Source: Natrinema pellirubrum DSM 15624
Lineage (GTDB): Archaea > Halobacteriota > Halobacteria > Halobacteriales > Natrialbaceae
Assembly (NCBI RefSeq): GCF_000230735.2
Contig: NC_019962.1
Location: forward strand, 1,736,001 to 1,800,000
Direction of reading: 5' to 3'
DNA: 64,000 bases
Part shown: piece by piece, positions 35,575 to 43,922 of the stretch
Numbering within the stretch: the stretch's first letter is position 1
How the letters are laid out: every line of letters starts with the position of its first letter
Translations under genes and position numbers: made by a program
The notes under the pieces: model-generated
Seen by the model: the letters and a program-made list of their open reading frames with translations, nothing else
Database searches by the model: none
What the model was told of the DNA's origin: nothing

Positions 35575-36134
35575 TTAGCCCTGAACTCGGTGCAGGTGGC
35601 CTGCCCGAGATTTGCAGGACTCTGTGGTGCGCGGTCTTTCGGACGGTGACGTGGTTGACGTCGCGACCGCTGTCGTCCCAGCCGCCGGCAATCCAGAACT
35701 CACCGAACTGTACGCTACGATGTAGTCCGTTCCAATCGATTCCGAGATGTCGGCTGGTGACTCGTCCGTGAGCGTCGGACAGGTCAGCTGTCGAATGGCG
35801 TCGAGTTGCTTGGGCGGACTCCTATCGAGGATATGGACGCGTTGCCCTCTCCAAACAGTTGGGTCAAAGAATTCGTTCGCCAGGTGGTCGGCGTACACCT
35901 GCGAATATCCGAGGATCACATCATCTGGGAGCGCGTCTATCACGACATGAGATTTCGGGACGATGATGAGTCCGGCTTTTGGTAGCGACCCTTGTTCTCG
36001 CGAGCAGCGGCGACGTGGTCGTTGACGTCGGCGGATTCGTAGATGTCGCCGATGATACCAACCTGTGGCTCGCACTCGAAAAAGCGATCGACGAACCAGT
36101 CCAGATTAGGGGTCCGGAAGACATTGTCCGACAT
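35575..36134 (-). pseudogene. Frameshifted haloarchaeal unknown (DUF6610-like)
   Basis: Three frames on the minus strand join into one protein: MSDNVFRTPNLDWFVDRFFE to about 35985, then AGLIIVPKSHVVIDALPDDV and on through RGQRVHILDRSPPKQLDAI to about 35740, then GIDWNGLHRSVQFGEFWIAG. The joined product resembles a haloarchaeal family that I recall as DUF6610, whose members carry IPKC/VPK...LPDDVVLGY and VHILGGSPPKQ motifs. At least two frameshifts make it non-functional. Family name is from memory and should be treated as tentative. Confidence 0.5.
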
Positions 36135-36462
36135 CCCAACAGAGAACGTGAGGTCCCGACACTGGTCTATCTGATACCCTCAGTTTCACGAAATCCAGGA
36201 AGAAACCCGAGTCTGAACGCCTCAAGCGGGAACGGGAGTCGATGAAGGAAGACTACGAACACTACCTGACGAGAAGCGGCAATTTCGCCGGCAGAGGTAC
36301 TGTTGTGGCTCTTGAAAATAGACATAAGTACGACCTCATTAGCTCGGCACCCGAACCCTTCCAGAGGTGACTGACAAACATCTGTCTCGATTTTCAAATC
36401 ACAACATCGTCAATGATAATAAGCAGAATCTACAGGAGGATGGGCGTCGAAGAGACGAATCT

Positions 36463-38430
36463 ATGATCGAAGAAAGACTGGCGTATCCATCCCTTGAGAA
36501 CCGAACGGTTCGTCGCCGGACTCCGCAAGCGTTCGGTCGCGACGGAACTACGACGGAACCAGCCAATGGAAACTGCTCCGATCGCGAGTGGCCGGCGTGC
36601 TGGGACGCTGCCGCATCGTTGCTCAAGTGGAGCGAGCCCTATGACCGCATCGTCGACGAGGAAAATGCACCGTTCTACCGATGGTTCGTTGGTGGGCGCT
36701 TGAACGCCGCGGAAAACTGTATTGATCGTCATCTCGAGGAGCGGAAGAATCAGGTCGCACTGCGGTGGGAAGGGAAACGCGGCGAGCGTCGAACCTATAC
36801 GTACTACGACCTCTATCATGAGGTGTCAGCTGTCGCAGCCGCGCTCCGCGAGTTCGGTGTCGAAGAAGACGATGTCGTCACGATCTACCTGCCGAAACTC
36901 CCCGAGTTACCGATCACGATGCTCGCCTGTGCTCGTATCGGCGCGCTCCATAACGTCGTCTTCGGGGGGTTCGCCCCCAATGCGCTCGCTGAACGGATAC
37001 AACGTGTTGACTCACGCGCGCTCGTCACATGCGACGGTAGCTTTCGTGAGGAGACCGTGATCGATCAGAAACGGAAAGCCGATACAGCGTTGGCATCGAT
37101 TGAGGAATCTCTCCCCACTATCATCGTCGATCGACTCGGTGCAAGTCACGGCATACACCTCGGCGAGGACCAGTACGATTACGATGACCTCGTCGAGACG
37201 TACGCCGATGCAAACGTGCCTCCAGTGCCGCGGGAGGCGACTGACCCCCTCTTTCACATCCACACGTCAGGAACGACTGGCGAGCCGCAGCGGATGACTC
37301 ACGCAACCGGGGGCTACCTCACAGGTGTTGCTTGGACGGCCCAGACCGTATTCGAACTCACGCCGGGGACCACGATCTGGTGTACGGCCGATGTTGGGTG
37401 GATTACCGGTCACTCTTACGTCGTCTACGGGCCACTGCTCTCGGGTGCAACGGTCGTCCTCGCGGAGGGAAGTCTCCGCTATCCAGATCGCCACCGTCCG
37501 TGGGAGGTGATCGAACAGAACGGTGTGGAAATCTTCTATACGACGCCAGGAGTAATCCGGACGTTCATAAAGTGGGGCGAGTCGTTTCCCACGGCTCACG
37601 ACCTTTCGTCGCTGCAACTGCTCGGTACCGTTGGCGAACCGATTGGCCCGGATACTTGGGAGTGGTACTACACCCACGTCGGCGGAGAACGATGTCCGAT
37701 CGTCAATACGTGGTGGCAGACCGAAACCGGGTGCATCCTCATCTCGGTCCGTCCTGGAATCGACGAGTTAAAGCCAGGTTCGGTTGGCCCACCGCTATCC
37801 GGAATTGACATTCAGATCGTCGACGAAGACGGCCGTGAACTCCCGCCGGGCGAACCCGGCTATCTGACGATCAACCGACCCTGGCCGTCGATGCTCGCTC
37901 CGCTCGAGGGAGACCAGTACTGGGTTCTCGCAGAATACTGGCAGGCGTTTTCGGACCCACGGGCGGATTCCTGGCGGTACTTCACTGGCGACCGTGCCAT
38001 CGTCGACGACGACGGGTACGTGACGATCATCGGTCGCGACGACGACGTTATTACAATCGGAAACCGTCGCATCGGAACGGCCGAACTCGAGGCTGCAATA
38101 ACGACCGTTGGCGGTGTTACTGAAGCCGCTGCCATCGCTGAGCGTACCGCCGGCGAGACCGGGACCTGCGTCTTCGCGACGCTTGCACAGGGACAGCAGA
38201 ATCGGACCACCATCCGGGACGCGGTTGCGGATGCGGTCGCTGAACACGTCGGTGAGTTTGCACGGCCAAAAAGTATCATATTCACACCTGAGTTACCTGA
38301 AACCTACTCCGGGAAAACGATGTACCAACTCCTCGAGCGCATCGTCAACGATCGACCGCCCACGGACAGTGACACTCTCAGAAATCCGGAAATCGTCGGT
38401 GAGCTCACAACGATCTGGAATCAGAAGTGA
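36463..38430 (+). CDS. Acetyl-CoA synthetase-like AMP-forming ligase
   Basis: 655 aa from the ATG at 36463 (MIEERLAYPSLENRT); the frame is open to a GTG at 36367 but the added residues are unlike the family. Motifs: the WPACWDAAASLLKW and FYRWFVGGRLNAAENCIDRH segments of acetyl-CoA synthetases, the phosphate loop HTSGTTGEPQRMTH (usual form SGTTGKPKGV, so EPQRM is a divergent version), VNTWWQTETG, YFTGDRA and the C-terminal catalytic Lys in ETYSGKTMYQLL. It converts acetate or a similar short acid to its CoA ester. The changed loop and unusual N-terminus suggest an accessory rather than the main acetate-activating paralogue. Confidence 0.88.
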   Translation: MIEERLAYPSLENRTVRRRTPQAFGRDGTTTEPANGNCSDREWPACWDAAASLLKWSEPYDRIVDEENAPFYRWFVGGRLNAAENCIDRHLEERKNQVALRWEGKRGERRTYTYYDLYHEVSAVAAALREFGVEEDDVVTIYLPKLPELPITMLACARIGALHNVVFGGFAPNALAERIQRVDSRALVTCDGSFREETVIDQKRKADTALASIEESLPTIIVDRLGASHGIHLGEDQYDYDDLVETYADANVPPVPREATDPLFHIHTSGTTGEPQRMTHATGGYLTGVAWTAQTVFELTPGTTIWCTADVGWITGHSYVVYGPLLSGATVVLAEGSLRYPDRHRPWEVIEQNGVEIFYTTPGVIRTFIKWGESFPTAHDLSSLQLLGTVGEPIGPDTWEWYYTHVGGERCPIVNTWWQTETGCILISVRPGIDELKPGSVGPPLSGIDIQIVDEDGRELPPGEPGYLTINRPWPSMLAPLEGDQYWVLAEYWQAFSDPRADSWRYFTGDRAIVDDDGYVTIIGRDDDVITIGNRRIGTAELEAAITTVGGVTEAAAIAERTAGETGTCVFATLAQGQQNRTTIRDAVADAVAEHVGEFARPKSIIFTPELPETYSGKTMYQLLERIVNDRPPTDSDTLRNPEIVGELTTIWNQK

Positions 38431-38776
38431 GCAGGACGAGAGTGCCCCGGTTCCGCCATCTCGTTCGCTGATGACGGGTATCTTCGCAACCCCGGATCTG
38501 TGCTGGCTGGTTCGGTGCCGTAGACGACGGTGGGAGACACTCTTATCACTCCTTCGTCTATTCGTGGTCGACGCCTTGCGGCCAATTCAGTACGAGTGTC
38601 AGCATCGTCCGCGCGCGGGTGAACCTCGAGTGGGCGCATCATATCATGAGATTCGTACTTGATCATATGGCAATGTCACATATACGTGCCTGTCTGATCG
38701 TTGAATATCCTGCGTACTCTCCGAAGTAGACGACTTCGGCTGGGTTCACAGTAACTACGTTATGCCACCCGTGTTC
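38431..38776. other. Spacer, possible remnant
   Basis: A minus-strand frame at 38421-38666 (MIKYESHDMMRPLEVHPRAD) is open but not recognisable. No RNA gene or repeat seen. The region precedes the truncated IclR tail and probably contains rearranged sequence. Confidence 0.3.
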
Positions 38777-38878
38777 ATGGACGAACGGTACACTACTGAG
38801 TTGCCGGAGATACTGACGAAATACGTTAACGACCTCGAGACCGAAATCAGAGATTCGTACTTGGACGATTATCGCTAA
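38777..38878 (+). pseudogene. Last 32 codons of a duplicated IclR gene
   Basis: Reads DERYTTELPEILTKYVNDLE and ends DSYLDDYR, with only a few changes from the C-terminus of the IclR gene at 32708-33508. The rest of the gene is missing. Sequence similarity continues downstream into the spacer and the small minus-strand gene, showing that a block containing IclR end plus the 93-aa gene was duplicated. Confidence 0.85.
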
Positions 38879-38977
38879 GTTATCAGATCTGTAACAAGTA
38901 TCGCCGGATAATCCTATTATACTGTATTCTTATATGTAATACCTATTTGGGAACGAGATTGCGAAGTCTCATTACAC

Positions 38978-39101
38978 GGTCTCTGTTGAAACCCTCTTGC
39001 TGTCTTGCGATTTGCTCAGGAGCTAGTTTCGCATCGTATCCGCGGAACCGGTGGGAAGAGTGGCTCTTCTGAATATCAACGCTAAAGGATTTCAACAGAG
39101 C
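38978..39101 (+). mobile_element. MITE copy 1 (124 bp) with 8-bp target duplication
   Basis: Starts GGTCTCTGTTGAAA and ends TTTCAACAGAGC. The flanks are CATTACAC on both sides (38970-38977 and 39102-39109). The interior is nearly identical to the copies at 43297, 49439 and 55150. It lies in the spacer of the duplicated IclR block; the paralogous spacer near 33595 lacks it, giving an empty-site comparison. Confidence 0.92.
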
Positions 39102-39358
39102 CATTACACGCGTATGAATGTAATCTATCGCGTGCAACTGCAAAACTACACGGCGCGTCATCATCATTATTCGGAAGAACAGGACTATTATATACTATCG
39201 AACGTGAGCAGTGCGTTCTAAGAGAATCGCCGACCATCGTCAACAGTGCTGACAGCAGCTAGGTCTGGGGGAGGGACCGACTAGAATGGGTATCTCACTA
39301 CACATTGGATAAACAACGCGTAACAAACGGAGCTACACGATACTTAGCGAACAAGCGG

Positions 39359-39640
39359 TTACGATCTGCCCCTGTTGACTTCAGCTACCGTTCCAACTAT
39401 CGTCCACCCCGACTCGTCTACGCCCTTTCGTCCGACCAGAATTGATTCGTTATCCGTACTTGTGATGAAGCGGTAGTCCGCATCATCGTCCTCGCGAACA
39501 CCCTCTGCCTGAAATTCCTGCTGAAAGAATTCGGCCCCAGTAATATGAAATACGGCCGTCGTTCCTTCGTTGAGCGTAAGCTCGACGGGTTCGGGACTAA
39601 TATGGTGTATTCGCTTCGCAATCCGGTTGAGATCTGCCAT
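39359..39640 (-). CDS. Hypothetical 93-aa haloarchaeal protein
   Basis: Begins MADLNRIAKRIHHISPEPVE; acidic and beta-rich, with a central FQAEGVREDDDADYRFITST and an end GWTIVGTVAEV. I recognise the pattern as a small haloarchaeal family but cannot assign a function. A decayed paralogue lies at 33732-33960. TATA-like TATAAG sequence at 39662-39670 lies about 25 bases upstream. Confidence 0.75.
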   Translation of the reverse strand: MADLNRIAKRIHHISPEPVELTLNEGTTAVFHITGAEFFQQEFQAEGVREDDDADYRFITSTDNESILVGRKGVDESGWTIVGTVAEVNRGRS

Positions 39641-39686
39641 ATCTTCCTACTAGTTGTTGCAGCTTATAAGTCGTGCTGATCTCGCG

Positions 39687-41021
39687 TTAGATAACTTTGG
39701 TGATCTCGTCGAGTGCGTCCGTATCTACGAACAGAATGACGTGATCCTCCGGTCTGATTACGGTCGTTCCTCGAGGCGTCACGAGTTCACCAGTTCGAGC
39801 GATCGCTCCAATAATAACTCCATCCGGAAGACTCGCCGTAGAATCCCTGATTTCACGACCTGCGAGAATACTTTCTTCTGTAACTACGATTTCGATCACT
39901 TCCGCACTATCGTGGTCAAGCAGTACGATCTTTTCAGTAGGGACAAGTCGAGTGAATCGAATGATCTCTTCGGCGGTTTCTTCGCGCGGATTCACGGTCA
40001 CATTGGCGCCGACGGTCTCGAATAATTCGGTGTACTCAATGTTCTCGACGATAGCGACGGTTTCGCTGACCCCGAGCTGACGGGCTACTAACGATACGAG
40101 TAAGTTCCGTTCGTCGTCCGGCAATGCAGTGATGACGAGATCAGCATCTTCGATGCGTTCGCGTTCCAGAAATCCGATGTCTGCGGGGTCTCCTTCAAGT
40201 ACTGTCGTACGTGAGAGTGCTTCGGCCGCGTTTCGGGCGCGATCAGGATCCTGTTCGATTACTCGGGGGTGATAGCCGTGCTCTTCGAACAGTCGGGCTA
40301 TTTGTAAGCCAATCTCGCTCGCACCGGCGATAACGACCTCGTCAGTCGGACTTCGCGATGACACCGAAATACGATTTGCAACGTTCGTAACGCCGCTTGC
40401 GCTTCCGATAACCACGATTCGATCGGTGGACTGTATTACTGTTTCACCAGTTGGAAGTACTAACTCGTCGTCGCGAAAGATCGCCGCAACCGTTACCGAT
40501 TTATCCAGATCAATCTCGCGCACGGTTTGATTGACAAACGGACTCTCTGGGTCGGTTTCGAATGTAGCCATTCGGACGAGACCGTTCGCGAACGTATCAA
40601 CCTCTTGTGCAGCAGGGAGTCCAGAAATTCGAAACACTGCTTCGGACGTCAACGAGTCCGTACAGATCATGAAGTCGACACCGAACGCACCCGGATGATT
40701 GTTCCACGTTTCGAAGAGCGTTCGGTGTCTCACTCGGGCAACCGTGAACGCATTAGTGATCATCGTTACGGTCGCACAGATAACGGTATTGACGTCGTCA
40801 TCGTCGGTACACGCGATTACGAGATCCGCTCGGTTGATTTTGGCCTCTCGTAGTATTTCAATATCTCGACCGTCTCCGTGAATAGCGAGTACATCATGCG
40901 CGTACGTGAGTTCCTCGGCGACCTGCTCATCACAATCAATAACAACTACCTCGTGAAGGTCTGCGAGCGTTGCAGCGATCGTTCGTCCGACTTCACCAGC
41001 TCCGATGATTGTTATATGCAT
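39687..41021 (-). CDS. trkA: TrkA-type K+ uptake regulator with two RCK domains
   Basis: 444 aa from the ATG at 41019-41021 (MHITIIGAGEVGRTIA); further upstream codons are not conserved-looking. Two Rossmann-type TrkA_N domains: GAGEVGRTIAATLADL at residues 7-22 and AGASEIGLQIARLFEEHGY near 235, each followed by a TrkA_C domain (about 140-215 and 365-440). It binds nucleotides at the cytoplasmic face of a TrkH/KtrB channel and gates K+ entry, important in salt-in halophiles. No channel gene is next to it. Confidence 0.94.
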   Translation of the reverse strand: MHITIIGAGEVGRTIAATLADLHEVVVIDCDEQVAEELTYAHDVLAIHGDGRDIEILREAKINRADLVIACTDDDDVNTVICATVTMITNAFTVARVRHRTLFETWNNHPGAFGVDFMICTDSLTSEAVFRISGLPAAQEVDTFANGLVRMATFETDPESPFVNQTVREIDLDKSVTVAAIFRDDELVLPTGETVIQSTDRIVVIGSASGVTNVANRISVSSRSPTDEVVIAGASEIGLQIARLFEEHGYHPRVIEQDPDRARNAAEALSRTTVLEGDPADIGFLERERIEDADLVITALPDDERNLLVSLVARQLGVSETVAIVENIEYTELFETVGANVTVNPREETAEEIIRFTRLVPTEKIVLLDHDSAEVIEIVVTEESILAGREIRDSTASLPDGVIIGAIARTGELVTPRGTTVIRPEDHVILFVDTDALDEITKVI

Positions 41022-41214
41022 CGAACTCTCACTCAAAGGATAATCGAGGGCTGGCCTGAAAGTGGTATCAGTAACCGTCATTGGTTTCTGTGGACCATCC
41101 GATAGACCGATCGGTCAGCGCTGTAGTTGCCTTGTCCCGGATGTGTTCATAGATAGAGCCCATTGACCATTATGAGTTTCGTTCATAGGTATTCAGTCCT
41201 CGGCCGGTCCCAAA

Positions 41215-41475
41215 TCACGGAGGGACAACGACAGGATTGATCACTATCAGTTCATTAGCCTGTTGCACGCTTTCAAAATCGTTATGAAGGTACCACTGCT
41301 TCTCGGTGTCGTGGACGTCAACCCTCACGCTTCCGCTAGAGGAAATACTCACACTCTCAACTTCGATCTTGCTCCAATGATGGGTGTACGTTCCGAACAC
41401 CTGGCGGGCGTCTGGATCAACATCGTCCTCATCTGGTTTGACCTGCACCTGAGCGAACTCCTCGTTGTTCCCCAC
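41215..41475 (-). CDS. Hypothetical acidic protein
   Basis: 86 aa from a GTG start (GNNEEFAQVQVKPDEDDVD). Beta-rich middle (KIEVESVSISSSGSVRVDV) and end (ANELIVINPVVVPP). TATAAG lies just 5' of the start, too close for a leaderless start at that codon, so the start is uncertain. No family recognised. Confidence 0.55.
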   Translation of the reverse strand: MGNNEEFAQVQVKPDEDDVDPDARQVFGTYTHHWSKIEVESVSISSSGSVRVDVHDTEKQWYLHNDFESVQQANELIVINPVVVPP

Positions 41476-41600
41476 TTATAATCCTCGTACTCGAATACCA
41501 TGCCGTTCGGGTCTTCTTTCTTGCGTGAAACCCTAGAACTGGTGTCAAGGCGAGGGTCCGTCGGGATGTACCAGTTTCGGTTGGCGAACGAGATAGTATT

Positions 41601-41628
41601 GACATCCTCCTCCGCCTGAAGGCGGAGG
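41601..41628 (-). repeat. Right-end hairpin of the second TnpB element
   Basis: On the minus strand: stem CCTCCGCC-TTCA-GGCGGAGG followed by GATGTC (plus-strand positions 41601-41628). Same loop and same trailing sequence as the right end of the intact TnpB element near 23850. It would form the 3' part of that element's guide RNA. Confidence 0.6.
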
Positions 41629-41650
41629 AATCCCGACCGCGGTTGGGATA

Positions 41651-42966
41651 TTAGTGTTTGCAGTCCACCACCTCTGTCTGCGGTTGGAATCCGCAGGAGA
41701 GGCTATGAAGGTAGACTTCGGGCTGTGCCAACCAGCCGGTACTCCTATCTCCACCCAAACTGGGTGCAGACTCGGAGTTACTTTCGTCGTTGATGTTGAG
41801 ACGGATGTTCTCAGCCCCGTTCACGTCAGCGTTGAACGCCGCGTCACACGCCTCGCACACGTACAAGCCGCGTTGAACACGCTGACTATCGTCTTCCCTA
41901 CCGCAAATCCAACACGTCTTACTCGTGTCCCGTTCAGACACTTCTACGACTTCGATACCCTCGACCTTCGCCTTGTACGTGAGAATCTTGGTGAAGCGAT
42001 CGAATGCCACCCGTGTAGGTCGAGGTTGCCGTGCTTACCCCAGTTTTTCGACTCGCCGTGTTCGTCCTCTCGAACCCCCTCCAAGTCCCCGACGTTGATG
42101 CGGCAAACGCCGTTCTCCACGCATCGTTGGATGATGTGTTTGGCGAGACTGTGGAAGAAGTGAGTACGGCGTTCTGACCACTTGTGGTGCAAGCGGGCGG
42201 CCCGTTCACCACCGCTGTCGTCACAGTTAGCGATTTCTTTCAGGAAGTAGTACCCGTCTTGCTTTAGGCGGTTGCCGGGGTACAGGTCGGCTTCGTTTGT
42301 GCTGTATGCGACAGCGGCGAAGTTGCTGATACCAAGGTCAATGCCTGCTGTCTCCTCGCCGGGAGCGTTGGGTGTCTCGATTTCGTCTTTGCAGACGAGG
42401 TGGAGTTCCCACCGCTCGTTCTGCTGGTCGTAGACGGCGCGGACTTGTTGCAGGTTCTCGACCGTGACTCCAGGTCGTGTCTCGTACTCGACAAGGATGT
42501 ATTCCCATGCTCGAGGGTGTTCCTTGTGGTTCGCCCCTTTCGAGAGTCGAACTCGGTTATTCTTGGTGTCGTGACGGATGCCGTTCTGTTTCCACGTGAC
42601 CGTGCTGCGTGGGTGTTCTTCGTGGACGCGACGGCCTTGCGAGTCGTAGTAGTTTTCTTTGCGGTAGCCGGGCGGATTGTCCCTGTCATCGTCACTGGAG
42701 TACCACGAGTGGAAGGCTTCAGCGAGTTCCTCCAGAACCCGCTGACTGGACTGACTGTGCAGTCCCTTGTACTTGTCGTGACCTTTCAACTCGTCTTTCA
42801 ATTCCTTATGGTCCGGAATTTTGCCCGTCTCCTCCCAGACTTCTCGGGAGTGGTAGTTGGCGACGTTCCAGAGTTTGCTGACACTCCAGCCATGCCGGTC
42901 GAGCGAGTCCGCTACCTGTGAGTGGTTGCGGATTTTCGCTCGGTGGGTGCGGTGGACTTCCAGCAT
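41651..42966 (-). pseudogene. tnpB: TnpB with a one-base deletion before the zinc finger
   Basis: The first frame (from ATG 42964-42966) encodes RuvC-I (AGIDLGISNFAAV) and RuvC-II (INVGDLEGVRED). At about 42015 the reading GGG TGG GCA has lost one base, so the frame leaves the protein after LDLHGW. The correct continuation, AFDRFTKILTYKAKVEGIEV, runs in the second frame through the zinc finger (CWICGRED, CEACDAAF) and RuvC-III (FNADVNGAENIRLN) to a stop at 41651. No separate RHH gene precedes it. The nuclease is therefore split and presumably inactive. Confidence 0.88.
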
Positions 42967-43086
42967 TCGTGGAACGCCTCTATAATCACTTATACTCGCT
43001 CAAATTGTAAAAGTTTGGATTAAGAACAATAGAATATCCAGCCCTGTCGGGGACTGTGGAATGAGTCACGGAGTGACGGCGCGTAT

Positions 43087-43106
43087 CCACGGCCTTCAGG
43101 CCGTGG
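43087..43106. repeat. Hairpin near the 5' end of the broken TnpB element
   Basis: Perfect 8-bp stem CCACGGCC-TTCA-GGCCGTGG, about 120 bases upstream of the tnpB start. It probably marks the left end of the IS605-type element. Its TTCA loop is on the opposite strand to the right-end hairpin of the same element, so the two ends are not simple copies. Confidence 0.5.
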
Positions 43107-43296
43107 TATTGCGCCTGTTCAGCGTATAATATCATTCGGCATTTGCCCTCCTATACTCCAGATTGGCGGGTCATGCTCGAAGAAGAAATAGACATCCAAC
43201 GAATTTGGACTGTCGGTGGCGCTTCCAAGGGTAGTCGCCTCATCGGAAGCTGGGCAAAGTAGATTGGGACCGTACAGATAGAACTTTACGTCCATC

Positions 43297-43421
43297 GACT
43301 CTGTTGAAATCCTCTTGTCGTCTTGCGATTTGTTCAGAAGCTAGTTTCGCATCGGATCCGCGGAACTCGGTGGGAAGAGTGGCTCTTCTGAATGTCAACG
43401 ATAAATCATTTCAACAGAGTC
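43297..43421 (+). mobile_element. MITE copy 2 (125 bp) with 8-bp target duplication
   Basis: Terminal repeats GACTCTGTTGAAA and TTTCAACAGAGTC, flanked by CGTCCATC at 43289-43296 and 43422-43429. Inserted within the 3' part of the Tat-signal protein gene, whose new stop codon lies inside the right terminal repeat. Confidence 0.93.
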
Positions 43422-43725
43422 CGTCCATCCTATATTTACGGTGTATCTCGATACCGATGTTCGAGTCCTCCTCTTTCTTTTTGGGAAGCGTAGCGGAGAA
43501 CACCATCCCTGTGGCACTGACATCAGAGTCACTAATCACCTGTTGGAACGCCTCAAAACCGCTCTCGTCGGGTTGTCGTTTTGCCTTCGTTAATACTTGC
43601 TCGTACTCCTCCTGCGTCAGTCGTTCGTCGCTTTGACTCGCGCCTGAAACCTTCGGCAACAGCGCACCTGCAACGAGACTGCCTGATGCCGTTTCCAGGA
43701 CCTTTCTTCTGGATTGTTCTACCAT
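43411..43725 (-). pseudogene. Tat-exported protein, C-terminus removed by MITE insertion
   Basis: 104 codons. The N-terminus SRRKVLETASGSLVAGALLP is a twin-arginine-type signal peptide with hydrophobic core and ends SGAS, a likely cleavage region. The mature part is a helical acidic domain (RLTQEEYEQVLTKAKRQPDE). The last codons, GLC-stop, come from the MITE terminal repeat (TGTTGA), so the native C-terminus has been cut off. The remaining protein could still be exported but is probably incomplete. Original function unknown. Confidence 0.7.
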
Positions 43726-43922
43726 AACTTATTTCAAAATACTAACTAATTAGTAATAAGTGCTTTTCATATAAGACTATATAACTTTAAAATAATCTCC
43801 GGAGTCTCACAAATCAGTCATTATCGTCTGAAATAGGCACTTTAACTAGACAAAGGAGTCCAAGAGATATCACTACGAGCTAGAATAGTCTCTTTAACTA
43901 GATTAGGAGCCGGATCGATGGT

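Noticed and set aside
43172-43261. 29-codon frame MLEEEIDIQRIWTVGG
   Set aside because: Reads reasonably but is very short, has no promoter or partner, and is squeezed between a TnpB end and a MITE; probably a remnant.
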